From Pedobacter psychrodurus (GTDB taxonomy: Bacteria > Bacteroidota > Bacteroidia > Sphingobacteriales > Sphingobacteriaceae): a DNA stretch of 64,000 bases. The stretch spans positions 1-64,000 of the forward strand of contig NZ_SJSO01000024.1 of NCBI RefSeq assembly GCF_004331735.1, written 5' to 3'. The notes under the pieces were generated by a model. The model was not told the origin of the DNA. It did not search any database and saw only the letters and a program-made list of their open reading frames with translations. Below are positions 26,554 to 34,408 of the stretch, piece after piece (positions within the stretch are counted from its first letter, which is position 1; each line of letters begins with the position of its first letter). The position numbers and the translations under genes were made by a program.

Positions 26554-28868
26554 ACCAATTCTGCGTTATTTACTTCAATTTCGGTATTTCCGGCCAATTT
26601 ATAAATATGGTTTCTGATGCCGATTTCTAAATCTATTGTCGCGTTGTTTTTAATATTAATACCATTTTCGGTAATATTGATCTTTAAGGTAGCTCCCCTG
26701 AAGCCGATGGTAAACGAAAAAGATTTCCATTTGCCAGGTAAGAAAGGATTAAACTGCAGTTTTCCGTCACGCACACGCATACCCGCAAAACCTTCTACCA
26801 CACTCATCCAGGTTCCTGCCATCGAAGTGATGTGCAAACCATCTTCGGTATCGTTGTTGTAATCATCTAAATCTAAACGGGCGGTACGTAAATAGAATTC
26901 ATAAGCACGTGCTTCATCATTTAATTTCGCAGCTAAAATACTGTGTACACAAGGTGATAATGAACTTTCGTGCACGGTACGGGGTTCATAAAAATCGAAG
27001 TTACGTTTCAAAGTATCCAGATCGTAATCTTCTTCAAAGAAATATAATCCCTGTAATACATCGGCCTGTTTAATGAAACATGATCGTAAAATCCTGTCCC
27101 AGCTCCATTTTTGGTTAATTGGTCGTTCGCTGGCTGGCAGGTCTTTAACCAAAGTTTGTTCTTTGTCTAAATAACCGTCCTGTTGTAAGAAAATGCCTAA
27201 TTTTTCATCTTGTGGATAATACATTTTCTCGATGATATCTGCCCATTCGGCAAATTCCTTTTGGTCGAAATTTAAGCTTTTTAACAGGCTGTTATATTTT
27301 TCAGGTTGCTGCGCCTTCACTACTCCGGCAGCCTCGGTTGCATACTTCATACACCATGTAGCCAAAATATTGGTGTACCAGTTGTTGTTTACGTTGTTCT
27401 CGTACTCGTTTGGACCAGTTACGCCAAGCATTACATATTGCTGTTTATCGTTGCTCCAATTAACGCGTTGTTTCCAGAAACGGGCAATACCAATCAACAC
27501 TTCTAAACCAAAATCAGAAAGATAACTTTCATCACCAGTGTAGCGAATGTAATTGAAAATGGCAAAAGCGATGGCGCCATTACGGTGGATTTCTTCGAAA
27601 GTAATTTCCCATTCGTTGTGGCATTCCTCACCGTTCATCGTTACCATTGGATACAGTGCGGCACCATCTTTAAAACCTAATTTCGCTGCATTTTCAATCG
27701 CTTTGCCTAATTGTTTATGGCGATACACCAACAGGTTTTTACTTACTTCCTGTGGAGCAGTTGCCAGGTAAAACGGCACACAATAAGCTTCGGTATCCCA
27801 ATAGGTTGAGCCACCGTATTTTTCACCGGTGAAACCCTTCGGACCAATATTCAATCGATCATCTTTACCGGTATAGGTTTGAAAAAGCTGAAAAATATTG
27901 AAACGAATAGCCTGTTGGGCTGAAACATCACCTTCGATTATGATATCACTTTCTTCCCATTTGCTTGCCCAGGCTTCGGTTTGTTCTTTTAATAAAGTAT
28001 CAAAACCCTTGGCAGATGCTTTGGCAATTACCGATTTTGTTTCTTTTAAAAGTGATTCTTTTGGGTAATTTTCTGAAGATAAATTCGCCACGATTTTAAC
28101 CAGAGTGATCTCTTCGTTTGCTTTAACATCAAGAGAAAAAGTTTGTCCAACGAATTTCTCTTTGCGAACTGGCTCTGGATTAATATCTAATTTCTCCGCA
28201 ATTTTATACAGTTCGATATTACTCCCTGTACAAACTTCAAATTCTGTTTTCTTTGTCCTTAATTTGATGTAGGCTTCCGTTCCCGAAATTTCATCTGTAA
28301 TTTTATCCCAGAATTTTTCGTCGTAGTTACTGTCCTGATTTTTAACATCGCCATCAATAAAAGGCATTAATGTTAATTTACCATCGAAATTTAATGGGGT
28401 AATGCTATAGCGGATTGCTCCTACCTCATCATCTGCAATGCTGCAAAAACGGGTAGATTTAACTTTTAGGGTTTTGCCGCTTTTTAATTTCGCTGTAAAA
28501 GTACGCTCTAAATATCCTGCATGCATATTCAGCACACGTTTAAAATCACTTACCTCAGCGGTTGCCAGATCAAGAATTTCATCGTCTAGTTTTACTTCAA
28601 TACCAACCCAGTTTGCCGCGTTTAGTACTTTGGCAAAATACTCCGGATACCCATTTTTCCACCAACCCACACGGGTTTTATCTGGATAATAAACGCCTGC
28701 AACATAGTTCCCAAGTAAGGTCTCTCCGGTATAAGTTTCTTCAAAATTGGCGCGCTGGCCCATACGGCCATTACCCAAGCTGAAAATACTTTCCGAAATT
28801 TTATTTAAATGTGGATCAAAGCCTTCTTCGATAATATTCCACTCATCTGCTTTAATGTAGTTCTTCAT
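26550..28868 (-). CDS. GH65 maltose phosphorylase (or related disaccharide phosphorylase)
   Basis: Set to start at 28868 (MKNYIKADEWNIIEEGF), the 772-residue protein is a full GH65 enzyme: an N-terminal super-sandwich (about 1-270), linker helices and an (alpha/alpha)6 barrel, with GPNEYENNVNNNWYTN carrying the expected general acid Glu488, at almost the position known for Lactobacillus maltose phosphorylase. RTVHESSLSPCVHS near 640 fits the phosphate-binding loop. There is no signal peptide, so it acts in the cytoplasm: maltose plus phosphate gives glucose and beta-glucose-1-phosphate. The PgmB gene next to it uses the second product, which favours maltose phosphorylase over a hydrolase. Trehalose or kojibiose specificity cannot be excluded. 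Confidence 0.92.
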   Translation of the reverse strand: MKNYIKADEWNIIEEGFDPHLNKISESIFSLGNGRMGQRANFEETYTGETLLGNYVAGVYYPDKTRVGWWKNGYPEYFAKVLNAANWVGIEVKLDDEILDLATAEVSDFKRVLNMHAGYLERTFTAKLKSGKTLKVKSTRFCSIADDEVGAIRYSITPLNFDGKLTLMPFIDGDVKNQDSNYDEKFWDKITDEISGTEAYIKLRTKKTEFEVCTGSNIELYKIAEKLDINPEPVRKEKFVGQTFSLDVKANEEITLVKIVANLSSENYPKESLLKETKSVIAKASAKGFDTLLKEQTEAWASKWEESDIIIEGDVSAQQAIRFNIFQLFQTYTGKDDRLNIGPKGFTGEKYGGSTYWDTEAYCVPFYLATAPQEVSKNLLVYRHKQLGKAIENAAKLGFKDGAALYPMVTMNGEECHNEWEITFEEIHRNGAIAFAIFNYIRYTGDESYLSDFGLEVLIGIARFWKQRVNWSNDKQQYVMLGVTGPNEYENNVNNNWYTNILATWCMKYATEAAGVVKAQQPEKYNSLLKSLNFDQKEFAEWADIIEKMYYPQDEKLGIFLQQDGYLDKEQTLVKDLPASERPINQKWSWDRILRSCFIKQADVLQGLYFFEEDYDLDTLKRNFDFYEPRTVHESSLSPCVHSILAAKLNDEARAYEFYLRTARLDLDDYNNDTEDGLHITSMAGTWMSVVEGFAGMRVRDGKLQFNPFLPGKWKSFSFTIGFRGATLKINITENGINIKNNATIDLEIGIRNHIYKLAGNTEIEVNNAELV

Positions 28869-28880
28869 CCTTTTTACTTT

Positions 28881-28981
28881 CGTCATTGCGAGGCACGAAG
28901 CAATCTCCTTTCAGAGCTTTCATCCTCACAATTGATTTGAATTTCTTTCGTTTTAAGATTGCTTCGTGCCTCGCAATGACG
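28881..28981. repeat. Perfect 25-base inverted repeat between GH65 and pgmB
   Basis: The arms at 28881-28905 and 28957-28981 are exact reverse complements (core TTGCGAGGCACGAAGCAATC), with 51 bases between them. The core GAGGCACGAAGCA is shared with the inverted repeat at 1764-1827. It would form a long mRNA stem inside the starch gene series. Confidence 0.8.
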
Positions 28982-28993
28982 GCTTCAGCGAAC

Positions 28994-29680
28994 CTATAAA
29001 TTCTCTAAATCTTTAACTGTTAATTTGTCTAATCCGCTTACAACCACATCTGCCTGGCTAAGCACACTTTTTTCGCCAATACCGATGGCTTTCATTCCGC
29101 CTCTTTTTGCAGCTTCTACACCTGCAACAGCATCTTCAAAAACTACACATTCATCAGGTTTAAAGCCTAAAAGTTCAGCCCCTTTTAAAAATACTTCTGG
29201 GTCGGGCTTTGATTTGGTGACCATGTTTCCGTCAACAATTTCATCGAAGAAATGGGCAAGGTCGGTTTTCTCTAAAATAATTCCTGAGTTTTTACTTGCC
29301 GAGCCTAAAGCCAGTTTATAACCGGCTTTGTGAATCGCTGTTAAGAAATCAACCGTTCCGGGCAAAACTTCGGCCGGTGTCATCTTAGTAATCATATCTA
29401 CATACCAGCTATTTTTCAAACTAGCGAGTTCTTCCTTTTCAGTATCGGTTTTTTCTACTCCACCCCAGGCAAGGATTTTATTCAAACTTTCTACGCGACT
29501 AACGCCTTTCAACTGTTCGTTCTGCTCTTCTGTAAAATCGAAACCCATGGTATTGGCCAAACGTTTCCAGGCTTTGTAGTGATAAACTGCGGTATCTACC
29601 AGTACACCATCGAGGTCAAAAAGACAGGCTTTGATTTGAGATTTGAGATCTGAGATTTGAGATTTGAGATTTTCTTGCAT
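28994..29680 (-). CDS. pgmB: Beta-phosphoglucomutase
   Basis: The 228-residue protein is a HAD-family phosphomutase: FDLDGVLVDTAVYHYKAWKRLA holds the nucleophile Asp22 and acid/base Asp24; LGSASKN and KSKPDPEVFL with VVFEDAVAGVEAAK complete the HAD motifs, and the cap carries the substrate-specific KGVSR loop. It turns beta-glucose-1-phosphate from GH65 into glucose-6-phosphate in the cytoplasm. The first 16 residues (MQENLKSQISDLKSQI) precede the normal family start and are encoded by a GATTTGA-type short tandem repeat. There is no downstream Met before the catalytic loop, so the extension is probably translated. Confidence 0.93.
   Translation of the reverse strand: MQENLKSQISDLKSQIKACLFDLDGVLVDTAVYHYKAWKRLANTMGFDFTEEQNEQLKGVSRVESLNKILAWGGVEKTDTEKEELASLKNSWYVDMITKMTPAEVLPGTVDFLTAIHKAGYKLALGSASKNSGIILEKTDLAHFFDEIVDGNMVTKSKPDPEVFLKGAELLGFKPDECVVFEDAVAGVEAAKRGGMKAIGIGEKSVLSQADVVVSGLDKLTVKDLENL
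29641..29671. repeat. GATTTGA-type short tandem repeat at pgmB start
   Basis: Units of ATTTGAG and close variants (ATCTGAG) run in tandem and encode the extra residues at the PgmB N-terminus, read as KSQISDLKSQI. Change in unit number would shift the reading frame of the gene. Confidence 0.7.
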
Positions 29681-29773
29681 CTTTATTATAATTTTTTAGT
29701 AAGTATCAGGTTTCAAGACGTAGCTTTATTTTTGGCAAATGGCAATTACCTTCCGCCTTAAACCTTCAACCTT

Positions 29774-31609
29774 TTACCTTAAATCAAACACCAGAGTGGT
29801 CTTAGCAGGTACTTTAATGTTTTTAAAATCGATGTTTTCGCCGGTAATTACATTTTTAGCAGCTGTAATGCCTGTTGTTCTTTCGGCAAAACGATCAGTA
29901 TTTAATATTTTTTCTTTTTCGGTATTGTTTACAATAACCATTACAGTTCCCTTTGGTTCGGTATTGTAGCGGAAATAAACATAAATATCATCCTGCGGAA
30001 CAAACTGCATCAATTTTCCTGTTTGTAAAGCCGGACTTTTTTTACGGAAATTTGCCAGGGTTTTAACAAAGTTGAAGGCTTCATTCTCTTTGTTAGTCCG
30101 GCCATCGGTAATAAATTTGTTTTTTTTATCACCTTCCCAGCCACCAGGAAAATCGGAACGGATTAAACCATCGGGATTAGAAAAGTTTTTCATCAGGATT
30201 TCAGTTCCGTAGTACATTTCCGGAATGCCCCGCATGGTTAACAGGATGCTCATTCCCATTTTATATTTATCAAAATCTTCGCCAACCATCGAATAGAATC
30301 GGCTCATATCGTGGTTATCTAAAAAGATGCAGTTGGTATTTGGGTTTTTATACAGGAAATCGTGGGCCAATGTTGCGTACAAACGATTAATTCCGTCTAC
30401 CCAACCGTTTTTGCCGTTTATTCCTTCGTATATAGCATCTTTTAAAGTGGCATCGGTTATGCCCTGTAAGTGTGTATCAAAACCACGGTTAACGGTATTG
30501 CCACCAGTAAAAAAGGCCTGGTTAGCCACCGCGGTTACCAATGTTTCGCCAAAAACGGATAAATGCGGGAATTCTGCCTGAACTTTTAATGCCCAATCGG
30601 CCATATAAACCGGATCATTATATCCGTAAGTATCCAAACGTAAACCATCAATGCCAGCATATTCGATCCACCATATATGGTTTTGAGTTAGGTAGTTCTG
30701 CACATAAGGATTGGTCTGGTTTAAATCGGGCATTGAAGGCACAAACCAACCATCTAACATCTGTTTACGATCTGCCGCAGAGGCGTGTACATCCATCACG
30801 GTCTGATCGCGGTAACTCGTTTGGGTGTATTTTGGCCATTGGTTTAACCAGCTTTTCATCGGTAAATCTTTATAAAACCAATGCTGCGTACCAATATGGT
30901 TGTGTACGATATCTTTAATCACTTTTAATCCTTTGACATGGGCAATCTCTACATACTTTTTGTAAAGTGCATTCGTACCATAACGGGGATCTATTTTATA
31001 GTGATCGGTTACCGCATAGCCGTGATAAGAAGCTTGTGGCATATCATTTTCTACTTCTGGAGTCATCCAAACTGTAGTTACACCTAAATCTTTCAGGTAA
31101 TCGAGATGGTTAATTACGCCTTGTATATCGCCACCATGACGGTAATACATGCTATCGCGGTTTAATGCCGTTTCAGTTAAACCCTGAACCACATCGTTGC
31201 TTTTATCGCCGTTCGAAAAACGATCGGGCATGAGCAGATAAATAAAATCTTTGTTGGTTACCCCTTGAATCCTACCCGCGCTTTTATTGCGGTTTTTTAA
31301 TTCGTAAGTGTAACTGAATATCTTTTTGCCGTTTAGGGAGAAGTGGATTGGGAAACTTCCGGATTTTACGGTAGTGGTAAGTGTTAAATCGAGAAATAGA
31401 TAATTGGGATTTTCTACTTTATTTACCTTAACGAGTTTAACCCCTGGATAAGTTAAGGTCACGGTGGTATTGGCAATGTTATCGCCGTGCACCAGCAATT
31501 GTAATTTAGGATTGTGCATCCCAACGTACCAGAACATCGGCTCTACACGCTCAAGCTTTTGGGCAAAGAGATTGCTACTGCTAAACAGTACGATAAGGAT
31601 AATGAACAT
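29774..31609 (-). CDS. susA: Neopullulanase-like GH13 enzyme (SusA)
   Basis: Set to start at 31609 (MFIILIVLFSSSNLFAQ), the 611-residue protein has a signal peptide, an N-terminal cyclomaltodextrinase-type sandwich (about 20-110), a GH13 barrel with DIVHNHIG, DGLRLDTYGYND (nucleophile Asp326), LSVFGETL (acid Glu355) and LDNHDMSRF (Asp434), and a C-terminal sandwich. Two leading Met codons further upstream would only lengthen the leader. SusA works in the periplasm on imported malto-oligosaccharides, cyclodextrin and pullulan. The gene follows susE by 171 bases, with a strong hairpin between them. Confidence 0.92.
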   Translation of the reverse strand: MFIILIVLFSSSNLFAQKLERVEPMFWYVGMHNPKLQLLVHGDNIANTTVTLTYPGVKLVKVNKVENPNYLFLDLTLTTTVKSGSFPIHFSLNGKKIFSYTYELKNRNKSAGRIQGVTNKDFIYLLMPDRFSNGDKSNDVVQGLTETALNRDSMYYRHGGDIQGVINHLDYLKDLGVTTVWMTPEVENDMPQASYHGYAVTDHYKIDPRYGTNALYKKYVEIAHVKGLKVIKDIVHNHIGTQHWFYKDLPMKSWLNQWPKYTQTSYRDQTVMDVHASAADRKQMLDGWFVPSMPDLNQTNPYVQNYLTQNHIWWIEYAGIDGLRLDTYGYNDPVYMADWALKVQAEFPHLSVFGETLVTAVANQAFFTGGNTVNRGFDTHLQGITDATLKDAIYEGINGKNGWVDGINRLYATLAHDFLYKNPNTNCIFLDNHDMSRFYSMVGEDFDKYKMGMSILLTMRGIPEMYYGTEILMKNFSNPDGLIRSDFPGGWEGDKKNKFITDGRTNKENEAFNFVKTLANFRKKSPALQTGKLMQFVPQDDIYVYFRYNTEPKGTVMVIVNNTEKEKILNTDRFAERTTGITAAKNVITGENIDFKNIKVPAKTTLVFDLR

Positions 31610-31734
31610 TTTTTTAAATCCCTGCGCATTTGCGTGGACTTTAGTTTGAGCATTAAAGGAAGAAGGAATAATGGAAAGAAAGGTAGCAGAGGTAAGCGAT
31701 TTGATCATGCTAAAACTTTTTAATGATTTTAAAA

Positions 31735-31763
31735 TCCTGCAGAAATCAAAAGATTTCTACAGG
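31735..31763 (-). terminator. Strong hairpin between susE and susA
   Basis: TCCTGCAGAAATC and GATTTCTACAGGA pair with one mismatch around a four-base loop. On the minus strand it is followed by TTTTAAAATC, a short T tract. It could end a fraction of transcripts and lower susA and later genes relative to susC, susD and susE. Confidence 0.65.
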
Positions 31764-31780
31764 AATAGTTTAGTTAATGA

Positions 31781-32779
31781 TTAATTTTTAACCATGGTGT
31801 ATGATCCGGTTTTACCATCAGCATTAACGGTTAAGGTTAAAGTATAGGTTCCGGCATCGGTTACCATGATATCAGCGCCATTGTTGCCGATACTGGTTGT
31901 CCAATCGTGGTTTAATCTGAATTTAAAAGCACCAGCTGTTAAAGCAATTTTAGCTTGCCAGGTACCTTTTCCATCATTAATAAATTTTAAATCGGTATCT
32001 ACCGCCCAATTACTGCCAGGAATTGCATTACCAATAACAGACCAATAATCAGCTTTTGCAATGGTATAAGTTTTCTTATTTAAATCAACTGTGAGTAGTT
32101 TGAACTCTGCAGATACTGAACTGATATCGCCGCCAGAGGTACTGATTGTACCGCCACCAGCATCGCCATAAGCTACATCCCATTTTTTTTCTGGGGTAAT
32201 TTTGAATGGGCTACCGTCAAACTTAATGATCCCTGTATAAACGCCATTACTGGTTAAGGATACCAAACTGTCAGCTGTTGCCGGATTCCAGCCCTGATAA
32301 TTACCAGGTACATAAATCCATGCAGATGCTAAATATGGTGTAGCGGTTAAAGTAATTACATTTGAATAGGTCATGGCATTTGCTGCAGCACCCGATTTCA
32401 ACCTCACTTCTACCTGTGCTGGTGTACCGATGGTTGCACCAAGAGCTAACATCATGGTATTAAAATCGTTTACAGTTGGCGAATATGAAGTTGTACTCAC
32501 TACATACTCTTTAGGCGAAGCAAAGTTTTTTCCTTTAATATCAAACTGAATGGTAGACGTTACCGGTACGGTGTAACCTGTTACCGTTGATGCCGGAAAT
32601 GTTAAGGATAACGCTGGCTTGGTTCCGTTTGCCTGTACCAAGCTTAAGCTAGTAGCCGAAGCGGTAAGTGTACCCGCAGGGCTAACATTCGAAACAGTCT
32701 GCGTTTCGTCTTTTTTGCAAGACCAAAGCGATACCGCTAAACAGCATACCGCTAAGGATTTAAATAATATTGATTTCAT
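31781..32779 (-). CDS. susE: SusE-type outer membrane starch-binding lipoprotein
   Basis: The 332-residue lipoprotein (LWSCKKDE leader) has an N-terminal SusE domain (about 25-145) of Ig-like form, then two starch-binding modules: one opening AWIYVPGNYQGWNPATADSL with SPFKITPEKKWDVAYGDAGGG, and one with YWSVIGNAIPGSNWAVDTDLKFINDGKGTW ending near 332. The Trp residues and the GNYQGWNP pattern are typical of SusE/SusF modules that hold starch on the cell surface. It follows susD by 12 bases. No separate SusF is seen. Confidence 0.9.
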   Translation of the reverse strand: MKSILFKSLAVCCLAVSLWSCKKDETQTVSNVSPAGTLTASATSLSLVQANGTKPALSLTFPASTVTGYTVPVTSTIQFDIKGKNFASPKEYVVSTTSYSPTVNDFNTMMLALGATIGTPAQVEVRLKSGAAANAMTYSNVITLTATPYLASAWIYVPGNYQGWNPATADSLVSLTSNGVYTGIIKFDGSPFKITPEKKWDVAYGDAGGGTISTSGGDISSVSAEFKLLTVDLNKKTYTIAKADYWSVIGNAIPGSNWAVDTDLKFINDGKGTWQAKIALTAGAFKFRLNHDWTTSIGNNGADIMVTDAGTYTLTLTVNADGKTGSYTMVKN

Positions 32780-32791
32780 ATGCGATGAAGA

Positions 32792-34396
32792 TTAATAACC
32801 AGTGTTTTGAACCAGATTCGGATTTGCAATTAAATCGGCATTTGGAATCGGATATAGATTACGGTAAGCAGGCAAACTAGTACCAGCTTTTACGCCACCT
32901 TTAAACGGCCATAAATAAGTAGCTCCGGCAAATTTGCCATAACGGATTAAATCTGTACGGCGGTGTCCTTCCCAATAAAGCTCGCGACCTCTTTCATCTA
33001 AATAAAAATCAGTTGTTAAAGCAGCAGCAACAAGATTACCGCTGGTATTGCCATAAGCACGTTGACGTAAGGCGTTCACATAAGTTAAAGCTTGTGCTAC
33101 TGACCCCCCCGAGCCTCCTCTGGCAACGGCTTCTCCATAAATAAGATACTGCTCTGCCAAACGGAAAAGGGCAAAATCTAAAGAACTGAATGTTCCGTTT
33201 AATGATGCAGGGGTGGTACCGCCTGATGTTAAATTTTTAAACTTGGTAACCTTTAAACCATCATTAGGATCTGAAATGGCATCTATTGTTGCCTTTGGGC
33301 CAACAAAAATACCACGTTTATCAATAGATCCAGTGGTATTTGGAAATAAGGCTGGCAAATTCTGACGGGTACGGTTACCCGCCCATCCACCAAGTGGCAC
33401 TCCATAATCACTAGCCAGCATGCCTGCCGCATCGGCCGAGGCATACACCGCTGCATTGATCAGAAAAGTAGTACCTCCAAAGTTTGTTCCACTCACACCA
33501 TCATAATTAATGGTTAATATATTTTCGGTGTTTCCTATATTGTTATCTGCTTTGAACAGGTTGGCATAACTTGGGTTTAAAGCATAACTGGCTGCAATAA
33601 CTTTGCTCGAATAAGTAATCGCTTCTGTATATTTTGCGGTACCGGCATAAACCTGGGCGTTTAAATATAATCTGGCCAATAATGCCCAATCTGCTCCTTT
33701 ATCTGCACGGCCATACTCGTTAGCACGTGGCTCAGCAAGGTCGACTTCTATTGCTTTCAATTCTGATTCTACATAAGAAAACAATGCTGCACGCTGAATC
33801 TGTTTAGGGTTAACCTTTCCAATTTCATCGGCTTCAGTTACAAATGGCGGATTTCCAAATGCATCTAACAATACCCAATACTGGTAGGCACGTAAGAAAC
33901 GGGCTTCTGCACGGTAACGTGCAACATTAGTTGCATCGGCTCCGGTAATATTACGGGAAGCCAATTTATCGGCAGTACTTTGGCGTAAATAATCGTTAAC
34001 CAGGGTAATCTGCGAGATACTGCGTGAGTATAAACCTCTTAAAAACTGATTATCGGTAGACCAGGTAGCATTGTCTAATTCTGGAATGCCTGTATCGCCC
34101 CAATTACATACCGCCTCATCTGTTACCAGCTCTTGAGAGGTCCAAAATAACCTTAAAAAATCTGCGAAACCTGAGTTTAAGCCACCAACATCACTGTTAT
34201 CTGAACCCGATGGACTTGTTAATCCATAATTTGCATATAACCTCACCAACTGTTGTTTGTAACCTGCAGGCGTAGCGTAAGCAATATCTGCTGTTACATC
34301 ATTGGTTGGTGTTAGATTTAATGCTTCTTTTTTGCATGCGTTTAATGATAGCACTAAAACCGCCGATGCCAATATTATTTTAAATGAGTTTTTCAT
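32792..34396 (-). CDS. susD: SusD starch-binding lipoprotein
   Basis: The 534-residue lipoprotein (LVLSLNACKKEALNLTP) has the full SusD architecture: TPR-like helices with YRAEARFLRAYQYWVLLDAFGNPPF near 165-190, and the C-terminal RLAEQYLIYGEAVARG, YVNALRQRAYG and ERGRELYWEGHRRTDLIRYGKF. It binds starch helices and closes the SusC channel. It lies between susC and susE in a tight operon (12-base gaps). The starch role rests on the surrounding amylases and SusE. Confidence 0.94.
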   Translation of the reverse strand: MKNSFKIILASAVLVLSLNACKKEALNLTPTNDVTADIAYATPAGYKQQLVRLYANYGLTSPSGSDNSDVGGLNSGFADFLRLFWTSQELVTDEAVCNWGDTGIPELDNATWSTDNQFLRGLYSRSISQITLVNDYLRQSTADKLASRNITGADATNVARYRAEARFLRAYQYWVLLDAFGNPPFVTEADEIGKVNPKQIQRAALFSYVESELKAIEVDLAEPRANEYGRADKGADWALLARLYLNAQVYAGTAKYTEAITYSSKVIAASYALNPSYANLFKADNNIGNTENILTINYDGVSGTNFGGTTFLINAAVYASADAAGMLASDYGVPLGGWAGNRTRQNLPALFPNTTGSIDKRGIFVGPKATIDAISDPNDGLKVTKFKNLTSGGTTPASLNGTFSSLDFALFRLAEQYLIYGEAVARGGSGGSVAQALTYVNALRQRAYGNTSGNLVAAALTTDFYLDERGRELYWEGHRRTDLIRYGKFAGATYLWPFKGGVKAGTSLPAYRNLYPIPNADLIANPNLVQNTGY

Positions 34397-34408
34397 TGTC
34401 TTCTTCTA

